Shown here: one piece after another, positions 1-8,310 of the stretch
How positions within the stretch are numbered: position 1 is the first letter of the stretch
Layout: each line of letters begins with the position of its first letter
Assembly (NCBI GenBank): GCA_963644855.1
Contig: CAVIQL010000004.1
Location: 1-64,000 of the forward strand
Direction: 5' to 3'
DNA length: 64,000 nucleotides
Source of the DNA: UBA6398 sp963644855
GTDB lineage: Bacteria > Bacteroidota > Bacteroidia > Bacteroidales > Bacteroidaceae
The notes under the pieces: generated by a model
The model's database searches: none
Seen by the model: the letters and a program-made list of their open reading frames with translations, nothing else
What the model was told of the DNA's origin: nothing
Translations under genes and position numbers: made by a program

Positions 1-15
1 CCCCAGATTATTTAG

Positions 16-23
16 TATTTTTG
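16..23 (+). promoter_or_regulatory. Bacteroidota -7 promoter element for purN
   Basis: TATTTTTG matches the Bacteroidota -7 consensus TAnnTTTG and lies 32 bases before the purN start codon. The -33 region would fall at or beyond the window edge. Confidence 0.5.
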
Positions 24-55
24 TAGGAAGATTAAAGAAGTAAAGACAATTATAG

Positions 56-646
56 ATGAAAACTATCGCGATTTTCGCATCAGGCGAAGGAACAAATGCC
101 GAAAACCTAATTAAGTATTTTGCAGACAGCACAACGATAAAAGTAGCTTTGGTAGTATACAACCGCAAAGAAGCCGGAGTGCGCTTGCGTGCCGAGAAAT
201 ACGGAATTCCTACGGCATACATACCCAAAAGTCAGTTTGCTGACGAACAGAATGTACTCCCAATACTCAAGAAATACGGAGTAGACGTAATTGTTCTCTC
301 AGGTTTTCTGCTCCTTATCCCAGACTATCTGCTCAACGCCTACGAAAATAGCGTTATCAACATTCACCCTTCACTCCTCCCACTACATGGCGGAAAAGGT
401 ATGCACGGACTACACGTACACGAAGACGTATTAAATTGCCATGAAGCCGAAACAGGAATCACAATACACGTATGCGATGCACATCTCGACAAGGGAATCA
501 CTCTCTTTCAGGCAAAATGTCAAGTAGAGCGCGACGACACGCCCGAAACCCTCGCATCGCGTGTACACAAACTCGAATACGCATTCTTTCCCGAGGTAAT
601 CGAACGATTCTGTAACGGAGGATACGATTACAAATTCAAAAGTTAA
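56..646 (+). CDS. purN: phosphoribosylglycinamide formyltransferase
   Basis: Transfers a formyl group from 10-formyltetrahydrofolate to GAR, the third step of purine synthesis, in the cytoplasm. The 196-residue length is normal for PurN. Visible signatures are an N-terminal phosphate-binding segment FASGEGTNAENL (residues 8-19), the catalytic block INIHPSLLPLHGGKG in the middle of the protein, and ETGITIHVCDAHLDKG, which carries the family Asp. The flavodiiron gene follows after 10 bases, so the two are probably cotranscribed although their functions are unrelated. purL, another enzyme of the pathway, lies 14 kb away. I am confident of the family. Confidence 0.95.
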   Translation: MKTIAIFASGEGTNAENLIKYFADSTTIKVALVVYNRKEAGVRLRAEKYGIPTAYIPKSQFADEQNVLPILKKYGVDVIVLSGFLLLIPDYLLNAYENSVINIHPSLLPLHGGKGMHGLHVHEDVLNCHEAETGITIHVCDAHLDKGITLFQAKCQVERDDTPETLASRVHKLEYAFFPEVIERFCNGGYDYKFKS

Positions 647-656
647 CAACACAGTC

Positions 657-1841
657 ATGCAAAAGCTCAACGACAACCTATATTATATCGGCGCCAACGA
701 CCGCGTAACGAATCTTTTCGAAGGAATGTGGCAACTGCCCAAAGGTGTGAGCTACAATTCCTATCTTATCAACGACGAAAAGGTAGCGATAATCGACTGC
801 ATTGGCTACGATTTTTTTGACGAGTACCTCAGCAACATACAACAAGCCATAGGCAACAAACCTGTTGACTATATCGTTGTAAACCATATGGAGCCCGACC
901 ACTCGGGAGCCTTGCAACTTTTCCGCAAGTTCTACCCCGACGCCAAGATAGTGGGCAACAAAAAAACTATGGCAATGATCGAAGGGTTTTATGGCGTTTC
1001 GCGCGAGAATGATATCGTGGTAGCCGACGGCACAACGCTTTCGCTCGGAAAACATGAACTTGTGTTTCGCCTTGCGCCCATGGTGCATTGGCCGGAAACC
1101 ATGGTTACTTACGAAACAACCACTTCCACGCTCTTTCCGGGCGATGCATTTGGTTGCTTTGGCGCACTCAATGGCGCCGTTCTCGATACAGAAATGAATG
1201 TTGAGCCTTATTTCCCGGAAATGCGCCGATATTATTCAAGTATTGTGGGAAAATATGGCACTCCGGTGCAACAAGCGCTCAAAAAGCTCGCATCTCTCGA
1301 GCTCAAGATGGTATGTCCCACTCACGGTCCCGTTTGGACAGAAAACATTGCGCGGGTTGTGGCAGAATACGACCGCATGAGTCGCTACGAAGCCGCCGAA
1401 GGACTGACCATTGTCTATGGTTCGATGTATGGCAACACTCGTCGCATGGCTGAGAGCGTGGCAGAGGGTGCGGCAAAAGCCGGAGTGAAAAACATCAACG
1501 TGTTTGACGCGGCACGAACTCCGTTGTCGGTAATTCTTGAAAGCATCTTCACCTACAAGGGACTCGTTATTGGTGCCACAACATACAACAATCAGATAAA
1601 TCCAGCCGTTGCCACCGTGATGGAAGCCATTGAATTGCGCGAGGTAAAGCACCGCGTGTTTGGCAGCTTCGGTTCGTTTACATGGGCAAGCAAAGCCGTG
1701 AAAAGCTTATCGGAATTTGCCGAACGAATGGGCTATTCCCCGGTTGCAGAACCTGTGGAAATGAAGCAGGGATTTAATCCTGCGACTGCCGAAAAGTGTA
1801 TCGCGCTCGGCAAATCGGTTGCCGAAGCTCTTAAAGCATGA
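657..1841 (+). CDS. FprA-type flavodiiron protein
   Basis: A soluble oxygen (or NO) reductase that protects anaerobes from oxygen. Residues 1-245 form a metallo-beta-lactamase-like domain with the diiron ligands visible: H77-x-E79-x-D81-H82 (in NHMEPDHSG), H144, D163 and H223 (in CPTHGPVW). Residues from about 250 form a flavodoxin-like FMN domain starting TIVYGSMYGNTRRMAE. No rubredoxin domain is fused at the C-terminus. The total of 394 residues is typical of class A flavodiiron proteins. Whether it prefers O2 or NO cannot be told from the sequence. A strong terminator follows it. Confidence 0.93.
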   Translation: MQKLNDNLYYIGANDRVTNLFEGMWQLPKGVSYNSYLINDEKVAIIDCIGYDFFDEYLSNIQQAIGNKPVDYIVVNHMEPDHSGALQLFRKFYPDAKIVGNKKTMAMIEGFYGVSRENDIVVADGTTLSLGKHELVFRLAPMVHWPETMVTYETTTSTLFPGDAFGCFGALNGAVLDTEMNVEPYFPEMRRYYSSIVGKYGTPVQQALKKLASLELKMVCPTHGPVWTENIARVVAEYDRMSRYEAAEGLTIVYGSMYGNTRRMAESVAEGAAKAGVKNINVFDAARTPLSVILESIFTYKGLVIGATTYNNQINPAVATVMEAIELREVKHRVFGSFGSFTWASKAVKSLSEFAERMGYSPVAEPVEMKQGFNPATAEKCIALGKSVAEALKA

Positions 1842-1874
1842 TTTGTCTTTCATAATTATATAATCTACTGAAAT

Positions 1875-1913
1875 AAGCCGGGATACATCGTGAGATATGT
1901 CCCGGCTTGTTTT
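1875..1913 (+). terminator. Rho-independent terminator after the flavodiiron gene
   Basis: Arms AAGCCGGGA (1875-1883) and TCCCGGCTT (1900-1908) pair, the stem may extend through ACAT/ATGT, and GTTTTTC follows. It ends the purN-flavodiiron transcript. Confidence 0.85.
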
Positions 1914-2090
1914 TCTCCACGGCATTATTGCGGATATAGAAGCGCTTGGCTTTCGCAGTTTAACCTTTGCAAGAACCTCGTTTCGCCATTCCGGGAAAAT
2001 TTTGACTGCTGCAAAAAGAAAAACGACACATGGCATTTGCCACATATCGTTTCCCATTAAATTTCTACGGATATCTTCGCACGTGTTTCC

Positions 2091-2717
2091 CTACTTCTTT
2101 GCTACGCTCTTGACATAGCGCACCTTTTCTCTCGTTCCCTTCAAACGCAAAACCAGAGTGTCGCCTTCAAGAGAGATTATGTCGAGAGTATCATAATACA
2201 TCACAGGGGTGGCAAGCATTGCATCACATTTTGTAAGTACAAGCCGTGCGCCGCGTATATCCCAATTTTTGTACTGCAACTTATCCATTTTTTTTGAAAT
2301 CGTAGACGCATACCCATCCTCGTTGAGATTAAATCCATGAGCAGCCGGATCGTTTATCGAATCGCCCGTCAACCATTTGCCAATAAGCGACGATATATCT
2401 ATAGCACGCAACACCCTCTTCTTGTCGGCCGACAACACCACTGCCACACGGTCGCCAGTAAGAAAGTTTCCCACTATATTTCCGTTTCTACGGGCTTTCA
2501 CCGTGCTGAAATGCTGCGGATCGCTCGGCGGTTGAATTAAGTCGAGAACAGAATCAGTACATTCCGCCCCGGCATAGCCAATCACTACGCTATCACCCTC
2601 GGAAAAAGAAACTTCTGTGCTGTCGCCTTTCAATGGTTGCTGATTTGTTTTTCCACCACAACCCACCATGAAAACCACGGCTGCAACAACAAACAAATAA
2701 ACTGCGGTATGCTTCAT
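2091..2717 (-). CDS. lipocalin-like lipoprotein (hypothetical)
   Basis: A 208-residue predicted lipoprotein. It starts MKHTAVYLF and has a hydrophobic stretch ending in the lipobox FMVGC, so it should be exported and lipidated. The rest is rich in beta structure and contains SSLIGKWLTGD, reminiscent of the small lipocalin-like proteins common in Bacteroidales, but this assignment is weak. A longer in-frame start 42 codons upstream is unlikely: it would cross the -7 element at 2741-2748 and hide the signal sequence. It is divergent from the HD-domain gene. No function is assigned beyond envelope location. Confidence 0.75.
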   Translation of the reverse strand: MKHTAVYLFVVAAVVFMVGCGGKTNQQPLKGDSTEVSFSEGDSVVIGYAGAECTDSVLDLIQPPSDPQHFSTVKARRNGNIVGNFLTGDRVAVVLSADKKRVLRAIDISSLIGKWLTGDSINDPAAHGFNLNEDGYASTISKKMDKLQYKNWDIRGARLVLTKCDAMLATPVMYYDTLDIISLEGDTLVLRLKGTREKVRYVKSVAKK

Positions 2718-2740
2718 AAGATATACTTGTTGAATTGGCG

Positions 2741-2748
2741 CAAAATTA
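2741..2748 (-). promoter_or_regulatory. -7 element for the lipoprotein gene
   Basis: On the minus strand this reads TAATTTTG, a match to TAnnTTTG, 24 bases before the ATG at 2717. It argues against the longer ORF that starts upstream. Confidence 0.5.
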
Positions 2749-2817
2749 CAAATTTCACCCCAAAGCACATACCGATTTACAGTATATTGCATAACTTCGC
2801 GGCAAAAAGGAAGTAAA

Positions 2818-3354
2818 ATGAACCCATACGATATCATTGACAAATATTATAGCGACAATAAGCCACTCCATGAGTTATTGGTAGTGCACAGTCGCCTTGT
2901 AACCCAAAAAGCACTGGATATAGCAGCCCGACACCCCGAATTAAACATCAACACGACTTTTGTGGGCGAAGCAGGAATGCTCCACGACATAGGAATATAC
3001 CTAACCGATGCGCCGGCAATTCATTGTCATGGCACAGAGCCCTATCTGTGCCACGGAATATTGGGAGCCGAATTGATGAGAAAAGAAGGTTTCCCGCTAC
3101 ATGCAAGAGTTTGCGAACGACATACGGGAGCAGGATTAACCTGCAAAGACATTGAAGAACAAAACCTGCCTTTGCCGCATCGCGATTTCCTACCCGAGAC
3201 AATCGAAGAACAACTGATTTGCTTTGCCGACAAATTCTATTCAAAAACACGACCTACCGAAGAGAAAACTCCCGAAAGAGCATTGGCATCTTTGCGCAAA
3301 TTCGGCGACGAAGGTGCCGCACGATTTGAACAATGGCTCAAACTTTTCAATTAA
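2818..3354 (+). CDS. HD-domain phosphohydrolase-like protein
   Basis: A 178-residue cytoplasmic HD-superfamily protein. Metal-binding residues are visible: H24 (VVHSRL) and H56-D57 in MLHDIGIY, followed by HCHG and an ERHTG segment holding further possible His ligands. The family hydrolyses phosphate esters, including nucleotides and cyclic dinucleotides, but the substrate cannot be read here. The gene is divergent from the lipoprotein gene and has its own near-consensus -7 element, TAACTTCG (2792-2799). It is followed by a separate promoter for lptD. The family is secure; the role is unknown. Confidence 0.85.
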   Translation: MNPYDIIDKYYSDNKPLHELLVVHSRLVTQKALDIAARHPELNINTTFVGEAGMLHDIGIYLTDAPAIHCHGTEPYLCHGILGAELMRKEGFPLHARVCERHTGAGLTCKDIEEQNLPLPHRDFLPETIEEQLICFADKFYSKTRPTEEKTPERALASLRKFGDEGAARFEQWLKLFN

Positions 3355-3428
3355 ACAAGCTCCTAAAACCAACATTCTTAAATTAGGCAAAAAACTCCTT
3401 AGTATTAGGGGGAAAAGGGAGAATTTCG

Positions 3429-3436
3429 TATTTTTG
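3429..3436 (+). promoter_or_regulatory. -7 element for lptD
   Basis: TATTTTTG matches TAnnTTTG and lies 35 bases before the proposed TTG start of lptD. Confidence 0.5.
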
Positions 3437-3471
3437 CAAATCGGTTTCGGCACACCTTTCAAATACACAAA

Positions 3472-6345
3472 TTGAACAGGAAGACAAAGATACTATCATT
3501 TATTGCGACAATCGTAATGATTGCCGCCTATTGCGGTGTTTCGGCATCGGTTGCCCCCCACACTATTCCGCAAGAGACCTCAAGCCCAAGCCACAAAACC
3601 CACGACACAGTCTTACCACAAAATACCGACAAAGCAAGCAGCGATACCGCTAAGCAACAAGCTAAGCGCGACACCGTGATAGATTTTTCACATACCACAC
3701 CAGCCGACTCTCTTGCCAACGACACAACAGCCAACGACTCCACAAAGAAAAAAGATGCCCTCGATGCCCCAGTTGTTTACTCGGCAAGCGACTCTATAAC
3801 TTACGATGCAAATTCGCGCAAGGCATATCTTTACGGCAATGGCGATGTGAAATACGAAAATATGGAACTCAAAGCGCAACGCATTGAGATGAATATGGAC
3901 AGTTCGCTCGTTCATGCCTACGGAGAGAAAGACTCAACCGGCGTTTGGAGTGGTCAGCCAGTTTATACGCAAGGCGAAGAAAAATACAACAGCGATGTGA
4001 TGAGTTTTAATTTCAAAACAAAAAAAGGATTCATCAACAACGTTAAAACAGAACAAGGCGACGGCTTTATGCAAAGCGAGAGTTCGAAACGAGCAAAAGA
4101 CGGTACACTATATTTGGAGCATGCAAAATACACCACATGCGATGCAAAACACCCGGATTTCTATCTCGCCCTTTCAAGAGCAAAAGTAAAGCCTGGCAAA
4201 GAAGTTGTTTTTGGACCAGCATACCTTGTAGTTGCCGACGTACCGCTTCCACTTGCCGTACCATACGGATTTTTTCCGTTCAAAAAGAAATACTCGAGCG
4301 GTTTTCTCATGCCTACTTACGGCGATGATAGCAGGCGCGGATTCTATCTAAGAAATGGCGGATATTATTTCGCTTTCAACGACTATTGGGACCTGCGTCT
4401 TTTGGGCGAGATATACACCAAAGGTTCATGGGGTACTACAATAGAATCAACATATAACCGCCGCTATCGATACGCAGGCAACATATTCGTAAGCTATCAG
4501 AACACAGTGGACGGAGAAAAGAATATGCCCGATTACTCAAAGACTACAAGTTTCAAAATACAGTGGTCGCATCGCCAAGACTCGAAATCCTTACCCAATT
4601 CTAACTTTTCGGCAAGCGTAAACTTCGCTACCGAAAGTTACGAAAGGAACAACCTCTACTCACTCTACAATCCCGAATTGCTTACACAGTCTACCAGAAC
4701 CAGTAGTGTATCTTTCTCCCATACGTTCGACCGCATTGGTCTGACGCTATCAACTACCACGAATCTCAACCAAAACATGCGAGATTCTACAATAGACCTA
4801 ACTTTGCCCGACCTAAACATTTCGCTGTCGAGACTCTATCCTTTCCGTCGCAAAAAGATGAGCGGCAAAGAACATTGGTATGAAAAAATTTCGATGAGCT
4901 ACACTGGACAATTGAGTAATAGAATCTCGACAAAAGAAGATAAACTCATGCATTCCAACCTCGTAAAAGATTGGAGAAATGGTATGAACCATAGCATTCC
5001 TATATCGGCAAACTTCCAAATATTTAAGTACATCAACGTAACACCCAGCCTGCAATTCACCGATCGTATGTACACAAATAAAATAATGCGTACATGGGAC
5101 GAGCAAAACCAAACGGAATTGAACGACACAATCTATGGTTTCTATAATGTTTATAATTGGAATGCCGCCGTTTCTGCCAACACTACGCTCTATGGCTTCT
5201 ATAAACCATGGCGAAAGTTGTTTGGTGATGGAATAATTGCTATACGCCACGTCTTAAAACCATCTGTTTCGTTTAGCTACGCACCCGATTTCGGTTCTTC
5301 AAGATATGGTTTCTACGATTCTTATGTGCGCACCGATGCCAACGGAAACGTGAGTACGGTTACCTATTCTCCTTACTCAAACGGAATGTTTGGTGTTCCG
5401 TCGCGGGGAAAATCGGGCAACGTTAGCATGAGGCTTTCGAATAATCTTGAAATGAAAGTAAAAAGTTCGAAAGATTCCACGGGCGAGAAAAAAATCAGTT
5501 TGATTGACGAACTTTCAGCTTCGCTGTCCTACAACACCGCTGCGAAAACAAAGCAATGGAGTAACTTGAATACCAACATACGTTTGAAATTATGGAAAAA
5601 CTATACGTTCAGTATGGCTGCGGTATTCGCCACTTATGCCTACCAATTTGATGAAACAGGGAAAGTAATTGAAGGTAATCGCACGGAATGGAGTTACGGA
5701 CGCTTCGGACGCTTTCAAGGTATGTCTCAAAACCTATCATATACATTCAACAACCAAACATTCAAGAAGTGGTTCGGACATAAAGAAGAAGGAAATAAAG
5801 ACGAAGATATAAATCAAGCCATAGAAGAATCACAAGACGACGAATATCAGGAGGACAATATTGATGACGACGGTATGAACGACAGTAATATTGACCCTAC
5901 ATTAAAGGCGAGCAAAAATTCGGCAAAGAAAACGGATAGCAAATCCCGAATAGACGAAGATGGATACAAGCGTTTCAGTATTCCATGGTCTTTCTCGGTG
6001 AGCTACGGCGTTACAATGGCCGAGAACCGAAGCGCAAAAATTAATCCTAAGACTATGCGCTACCCTTATCGCTACACACAGTCGCTCAACTTCTCTGGAA
6101 ACGTAAAGATATCCGATGGTTGGAACATAAACTTCAGTTCGGGTTACGATTTCAACTATCACAAACTTTCTATGACCACTGCATCGTTGTCGCGCGACCT
6201 TCATTGTTTCATGATGTCGTGTTCCATTGTGCTTCGTCCCTACACAAGCTACAACTTCTCGTTCCGTGCAAAGACATCAACCCTTGCCGATGCTCTGAAA
6301 TGGGATAAGCGAAGTGGTTATTCCACTAATATTGATTGGTATTAA
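3472..6345 (+). CDS. lptD: LPS-assembly outer-membrane protein LptD
   Basis: The outer-membrane translocon that inserts LPS into the outer leaflet, expected to work with an LptE-like lipoprotein and the Lpt bridge. It is 957 residues long. Residues 1-25 are a signal peptide, 30-98 a Ser/Thr/Asp-rich linker, and about 101-230 an OstA/LptA-like beta-jellyroll (SITYDANSRKAYLYGNGDV). The rest is a beta-barrel with a conserved start near PLAVPYGFFPFKK. A strongly acidic stretch (EEGNKDEDINQAIEESQDDE and following, about residues 770-830) interrupts the barrel and is probably a loop. The start is TTG: the next in-frame Met lies inside the signal peptide. Its stop overlaps the next gene. Confidence 0.88.
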   Translation: MNRKTKILSFIATIVMIAAYCGVSASVAPHTIPQETSSPSHKTHDTVLPQNTDKASSDTAKQQAKRDTVIDFSHTTPADSLANDTTANDSTKKKDALDAPVVYSASDSITYDANSRKAYLYGNGDVKYENMELKAQRIEMNMDSSLVHAYGEKDSTGVWSGQPVYTQGEEKYNSDVMSFNFKTKKGFINNVKTEQGDGFMQSESSKRAKDGTLYLEHAKYTTCDAKHPDFYLALSRAKVKPGKEVVFGPAYLVVADVPLPLAVPYGFFPFKKKYSSGFLMPTYGDDSRRGFYLRNGGYYFAFNDYWDLRLLGEIYTKGSWGTTIESTYNRRYRYAGNIFVSYQNTVDGEKNMPDYSKTTSFKIQWSHRQDSKSLPNSNFSASVNFATESYERNNLYSLYNPELLTQSTRTSSVSFSHTFDRIGLTLSTTTNLNQNMRDSTIDLTLPDLNISLSRLYPFRRKKMSGKEHWYEKISMSYTGQLSNRISTKEDKLMHSNLVKDWRNGMNHSIPISANFQIFKYINVTPSLQFTDRMYTNKIMRTWDEQNQTELNDTIYGFYNVYNWNAAVSANTTLYGFYKPWRKLFGDGIIAIRHVLKPSVSFSYAPDFGSSRYGFYDSYVRTDANGNVSTVTYSPYSNGMFGVPSRGKSGNVSMRLSNNLEMKVKSSKDSTGEKKISLIDELSASLSYNTAAKTKQWSNLNTNIRLKLWKNYTFSMAAVFATYAYQFDETGKVIEGNRTEWSYGRFGRFQGMSQNLSYTFNNQTFKKWFGHKEEGNKDEDINQAIEESQDDEYQEDNIDDDGMNDSNIDPTLKASKNSAKKTDSKSRIDEDGYKRFSIPWSFSVSYGVTMAENRSAKINPKTMRYPYRYTQSLNFSGNVKISDGWNINFSSGYDFNYHKLSMTTASLSRDLHCFMMSCSIVLRPYTSYNFSFRAKTSTLADALKWDKRSGYSTNIDWY

Positions 6346-7106
6346 TGCGCAAGTTTGCCTTTCTGTTGGTTTTGTTTTGGTGCTTTACCCTTAGCAATGC
6401 ACAAAATTACAATATTGCACCTCTCGATCGTAATCTTGTGAACGGAAGTGGCTGGACTGCTTCGGGGGCAAAGAGTTATAACGGAATGATTTGGAGCGTT
6501 GAGAGCACACAAACCAAAACGGCAGAAGTTTCTACGAAGAAAGAAAAAAGCAAACGCAAAAAAAATGACGGGCAGGTTGTTTTACCCATAAACTATAGCT
6601 ATGAAGCAAAATTGACAAACGAGAAATACGACCCCAACGAAGTGTTGACAAACGGTTTCTCCCTGTCGTTTTGGGTAGCACCTTTCGCTTCGCCTGCACC
6701 TGGTCATGGCTTTGTTCTTTTTCCATTGCAAGGGCGTAGCCACAATGGCATTGACCAATCGCAATGGGGCGTTACCGTAGGAAAAGACTTTGTCAGAGTT
6801 TACGAGAGATACTTGGAAAACGCGCTTATTCTTGAATACAAACATTCCGAGAAAGCAGACTTTTTCATAACCCTCACATGTCAGAACCACACGCCGGCAT
6901 TATATATCAACGGAGTGCTCGTTTCCACGGGAACCCCTTCGTCATATTCCCCCCACCCTGCGTTGGAAGGCACACAATCATGCCCTACGTCGATGAAGTT
7001 TATAGGAAAGTCCACACAGGTGCACTATTTTCCGCGCGTACTGACCAATAATGAAATTCGAGGATTGTACAAAACAGAGTATGACGAACTTCACAAAACA
7101 AAATAA
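6345..7106 (+). CDS. secreted LamG/concanavalin-like domain protein
   Basis: A 253-residue exported protein with a signal peptide (MRKFAFLLVLFWCFTLSNAQ). The central and C-terminal parts resemble a LamG-type jellyroll: LSFWVAPFA, a tryptophan-containing strand, ALYINGVLVSTG and a final FPRVLTNNEIRGLY, typical of the end of such domains. It starts at an ATG that shares an A with the lptD stop codon (TAATG), so translation is probably coupled. An in-frame TTG three codons upstream is possible but less likely. It may bind sugars or act as a structural surface protein. The coupling to lptD suggests an envelope role, but this is inference. Confidence 0.78.
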   Translation: MRKFAFLLVLFWCFTLSNAQNYNIAPLDRNLVNGSGWTASGAKSYNGMIWSVESTQTKTAEVSTKKEKSKRKKNDGQVVLPINYSYEAKLTNEKYDPNEVLTNGFSLSFWVAPFASPAPGHGFVLFPLQGRSHNGIDQSQWGVTVGKDFVRVYERYLENALILEYKHSEKADFFITLTCQNHTPALYINGVLVSTGTPSSYSPHPALEGTQSCPTSMKFIGKSTQVHYFPRVLTNNEIRGLYKTEYDELHKTK

Positions 7107-7140
7107 ATTCGTAATATTGCATCAAACAAAACTATAAAAA

Positions 7141-7905
7141 ATGAAACTAAAACATCTTACATTGTTTGCGCTTGCGGCATTGGTAATGTCGTCTTGCGAC
7201 AACGGAAGTAGCAACAGCGAACATTACATCAACGTTCCCACGCCCGAAGGAGTAGTTTACGCCGACCAGGAAACCGACACACTCACCGTGCAAAGCACAG
7301 ATTCTTGGACAGCAACCGTTGAGGACGAAGACTATAGCAAAAACTGGTTTTCGCCCAAAGAGTTTTCTACCACCGTGCCCAGTGGAAAAATCGCTTATAG
7401 CCGCTATGGTTTCAACATCTTGGCAAATACCACTGGCGGAATGCGCAAATCCTATTTCGTAATCAAATGCAATGGCAAGACTTTGCGCAAAACCATAGTA
7501 CAAGTGCCTTGGCTACACATCACCAATCCAGGAATGGAAATCCGCCGCAAAGATGGTACGGTTACTTCGCTCTACGACTACGAGCATTTCCAGGAGCTTC
7601 AAGCCTATTTCTACTTCACAATCGTAGCAAAGGGCGGAAGCGACAATCTTAAAATAACACTCTACACACCATCTGCCGAAATTTCCACCTCAGACGAGTG
7701 GATTAACTTACAAAACTCCGAAAGCATGTATGTGAAATCCCTAACCGTTAACCGTCCGTCAAAGGCTACAAGCTACGAAGTTACTATTCCTATAAACGTA
7801 ACGGCAAACGCCACATCGGCTAAGCGTCAAGGAAAAATCACCATCACCACTTCAAACGGAATCATCCAGGAAGTAAGCGTAATTCAAGACAAAGCGGAAG
7901 AATAA
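7141..7905 (+). CDS. BACON-like domain lipoprotein
   Basis: A 254-residue lipoprotein with signal and lipobox VMSSC (Cys19). Two stretches resemble Bacteroidota all-beta adhesion or BACON domains: TDTLTVQSTDSWTATVEDED near the N-terminus, and the C-terminal SAKRQGKITITTSNG followed by EVSVIQDKAEE. Such domains often sit on cell-surface proteins that bind glycans or mucin. A TAATATTG box (7112-7119), one base off the -7 consensus, could give it a separate promoter. It may also be cotranscribed with lptD. The exact ligand is unknown. Confidence 0.75.
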   Translation: MKLKHLTLFALAALVMSSCDNGSSNSEHYINVPTPEGVVYADQETDTLTVQSTDSWTATVEDEDYSKNWFSPKEFSTTVPSGKIAYSRYGFNILANTTGGMRKSYFVIKCNGKTLRKTIVQVPWLHITNPGMEIRRKDGTVTSLYDYEHFQELQAYFYFTIVAKGGSDNLKITLYTPSAEISTSDEWINLQNSESMYVKSLTVNRPSKATSYEVTIPINVTANATSAKRQGKITITTSNGIIQEVSVIQDKAEE

Positions 7906-7940
7906 CAAGCGTTGCTTCTATTCTGAAACCAGATAATGTA

Positions 7941-7976
7941 AAAACGGCATCGGTACTTGTTCGATGCCGTTTTTGT
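7941..7976 (+). terminator. Rho-independent terminator
   Basis: AAAACGGCATCG (7941-7952) pairs with CGATGCCGTTTT (7962-7973) around a 9-base loop, followed by T-rich sequence. It ends the lptD-BACON lipoprotein unit. Confidence 0.85.
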
Positions 7977-8087
7977 TTTGTCCACTTTATTAGCAGATAA
8001 AATTCCGAAACATACAATCATTCCTACGTTTTATACCCATTGTTCTTTTCCCCCCCCTCGCATGTCTCAGAAACACCAACGCAGCTC

Positions 8088-8158
8088 TTTTTTATGAGGT
8101 CCGATGTAATTTAAATTAGGTCGGACCTTATTTTTGCGAGATGCCGACTTGTAGAAAA
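8088..8158. repeat. 21-bp-period palindromic array A
   Basis: Three 13-bp cores, GAGGTCCGATGTA (8096), TAGGTCGGACCTT (8117) and GAGATGCCGACTT (8138), are separated by the 8-bp linkers ATTTAAAT and ATTTTTGC and followed by GTAGAAAA, giving an exact 21-bp lattice. AGGTCCGA and TCGGACCT form an inverted repeat. The array lies in the 405-base gap between two convergent genes; I see no gene in the rest of the gap. Confidence 0.85.
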
Positions 8159-8233
8159 TCGTCCGCTTCTCTCGGAATTTTCGTGGGAGCAAACCGCTGT
8201 TTCGTGGAATCTTTTGGGAAAAACATCAAGACC

Positions 8234-8278
8234 TTTTAAAATAACATCGGACCTCCCGCACGGAAGGTCCGATGTTAT
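8234..8278. repeat. inverted repeat using array half-sites, possible terminator
   Basis: A perfect 14-bp inverted repeat (8241-8254 and 8265-8278) is built from the array half-sites TAACATC and GGACCT, with a 10-base GC-rich loop. A TTTTAAAA linker (8234-8241) adjoins it. Read on the minus strand it is a hairpin followed by TTTTAAAA, 33 bases after the stop of the CotH-like gene, so it may also terminate that transcript. Confidence 0.7.
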
Positions 8279-8310
8279 GATGCGAATATTTTATATCGTT
8301 GTGGCTATAT

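Noticed and set aside
2718..2843. N-terminal extension of the lipoprotein gene
   Set aside because: It crosses the -7 box and would bury the signal peptide.
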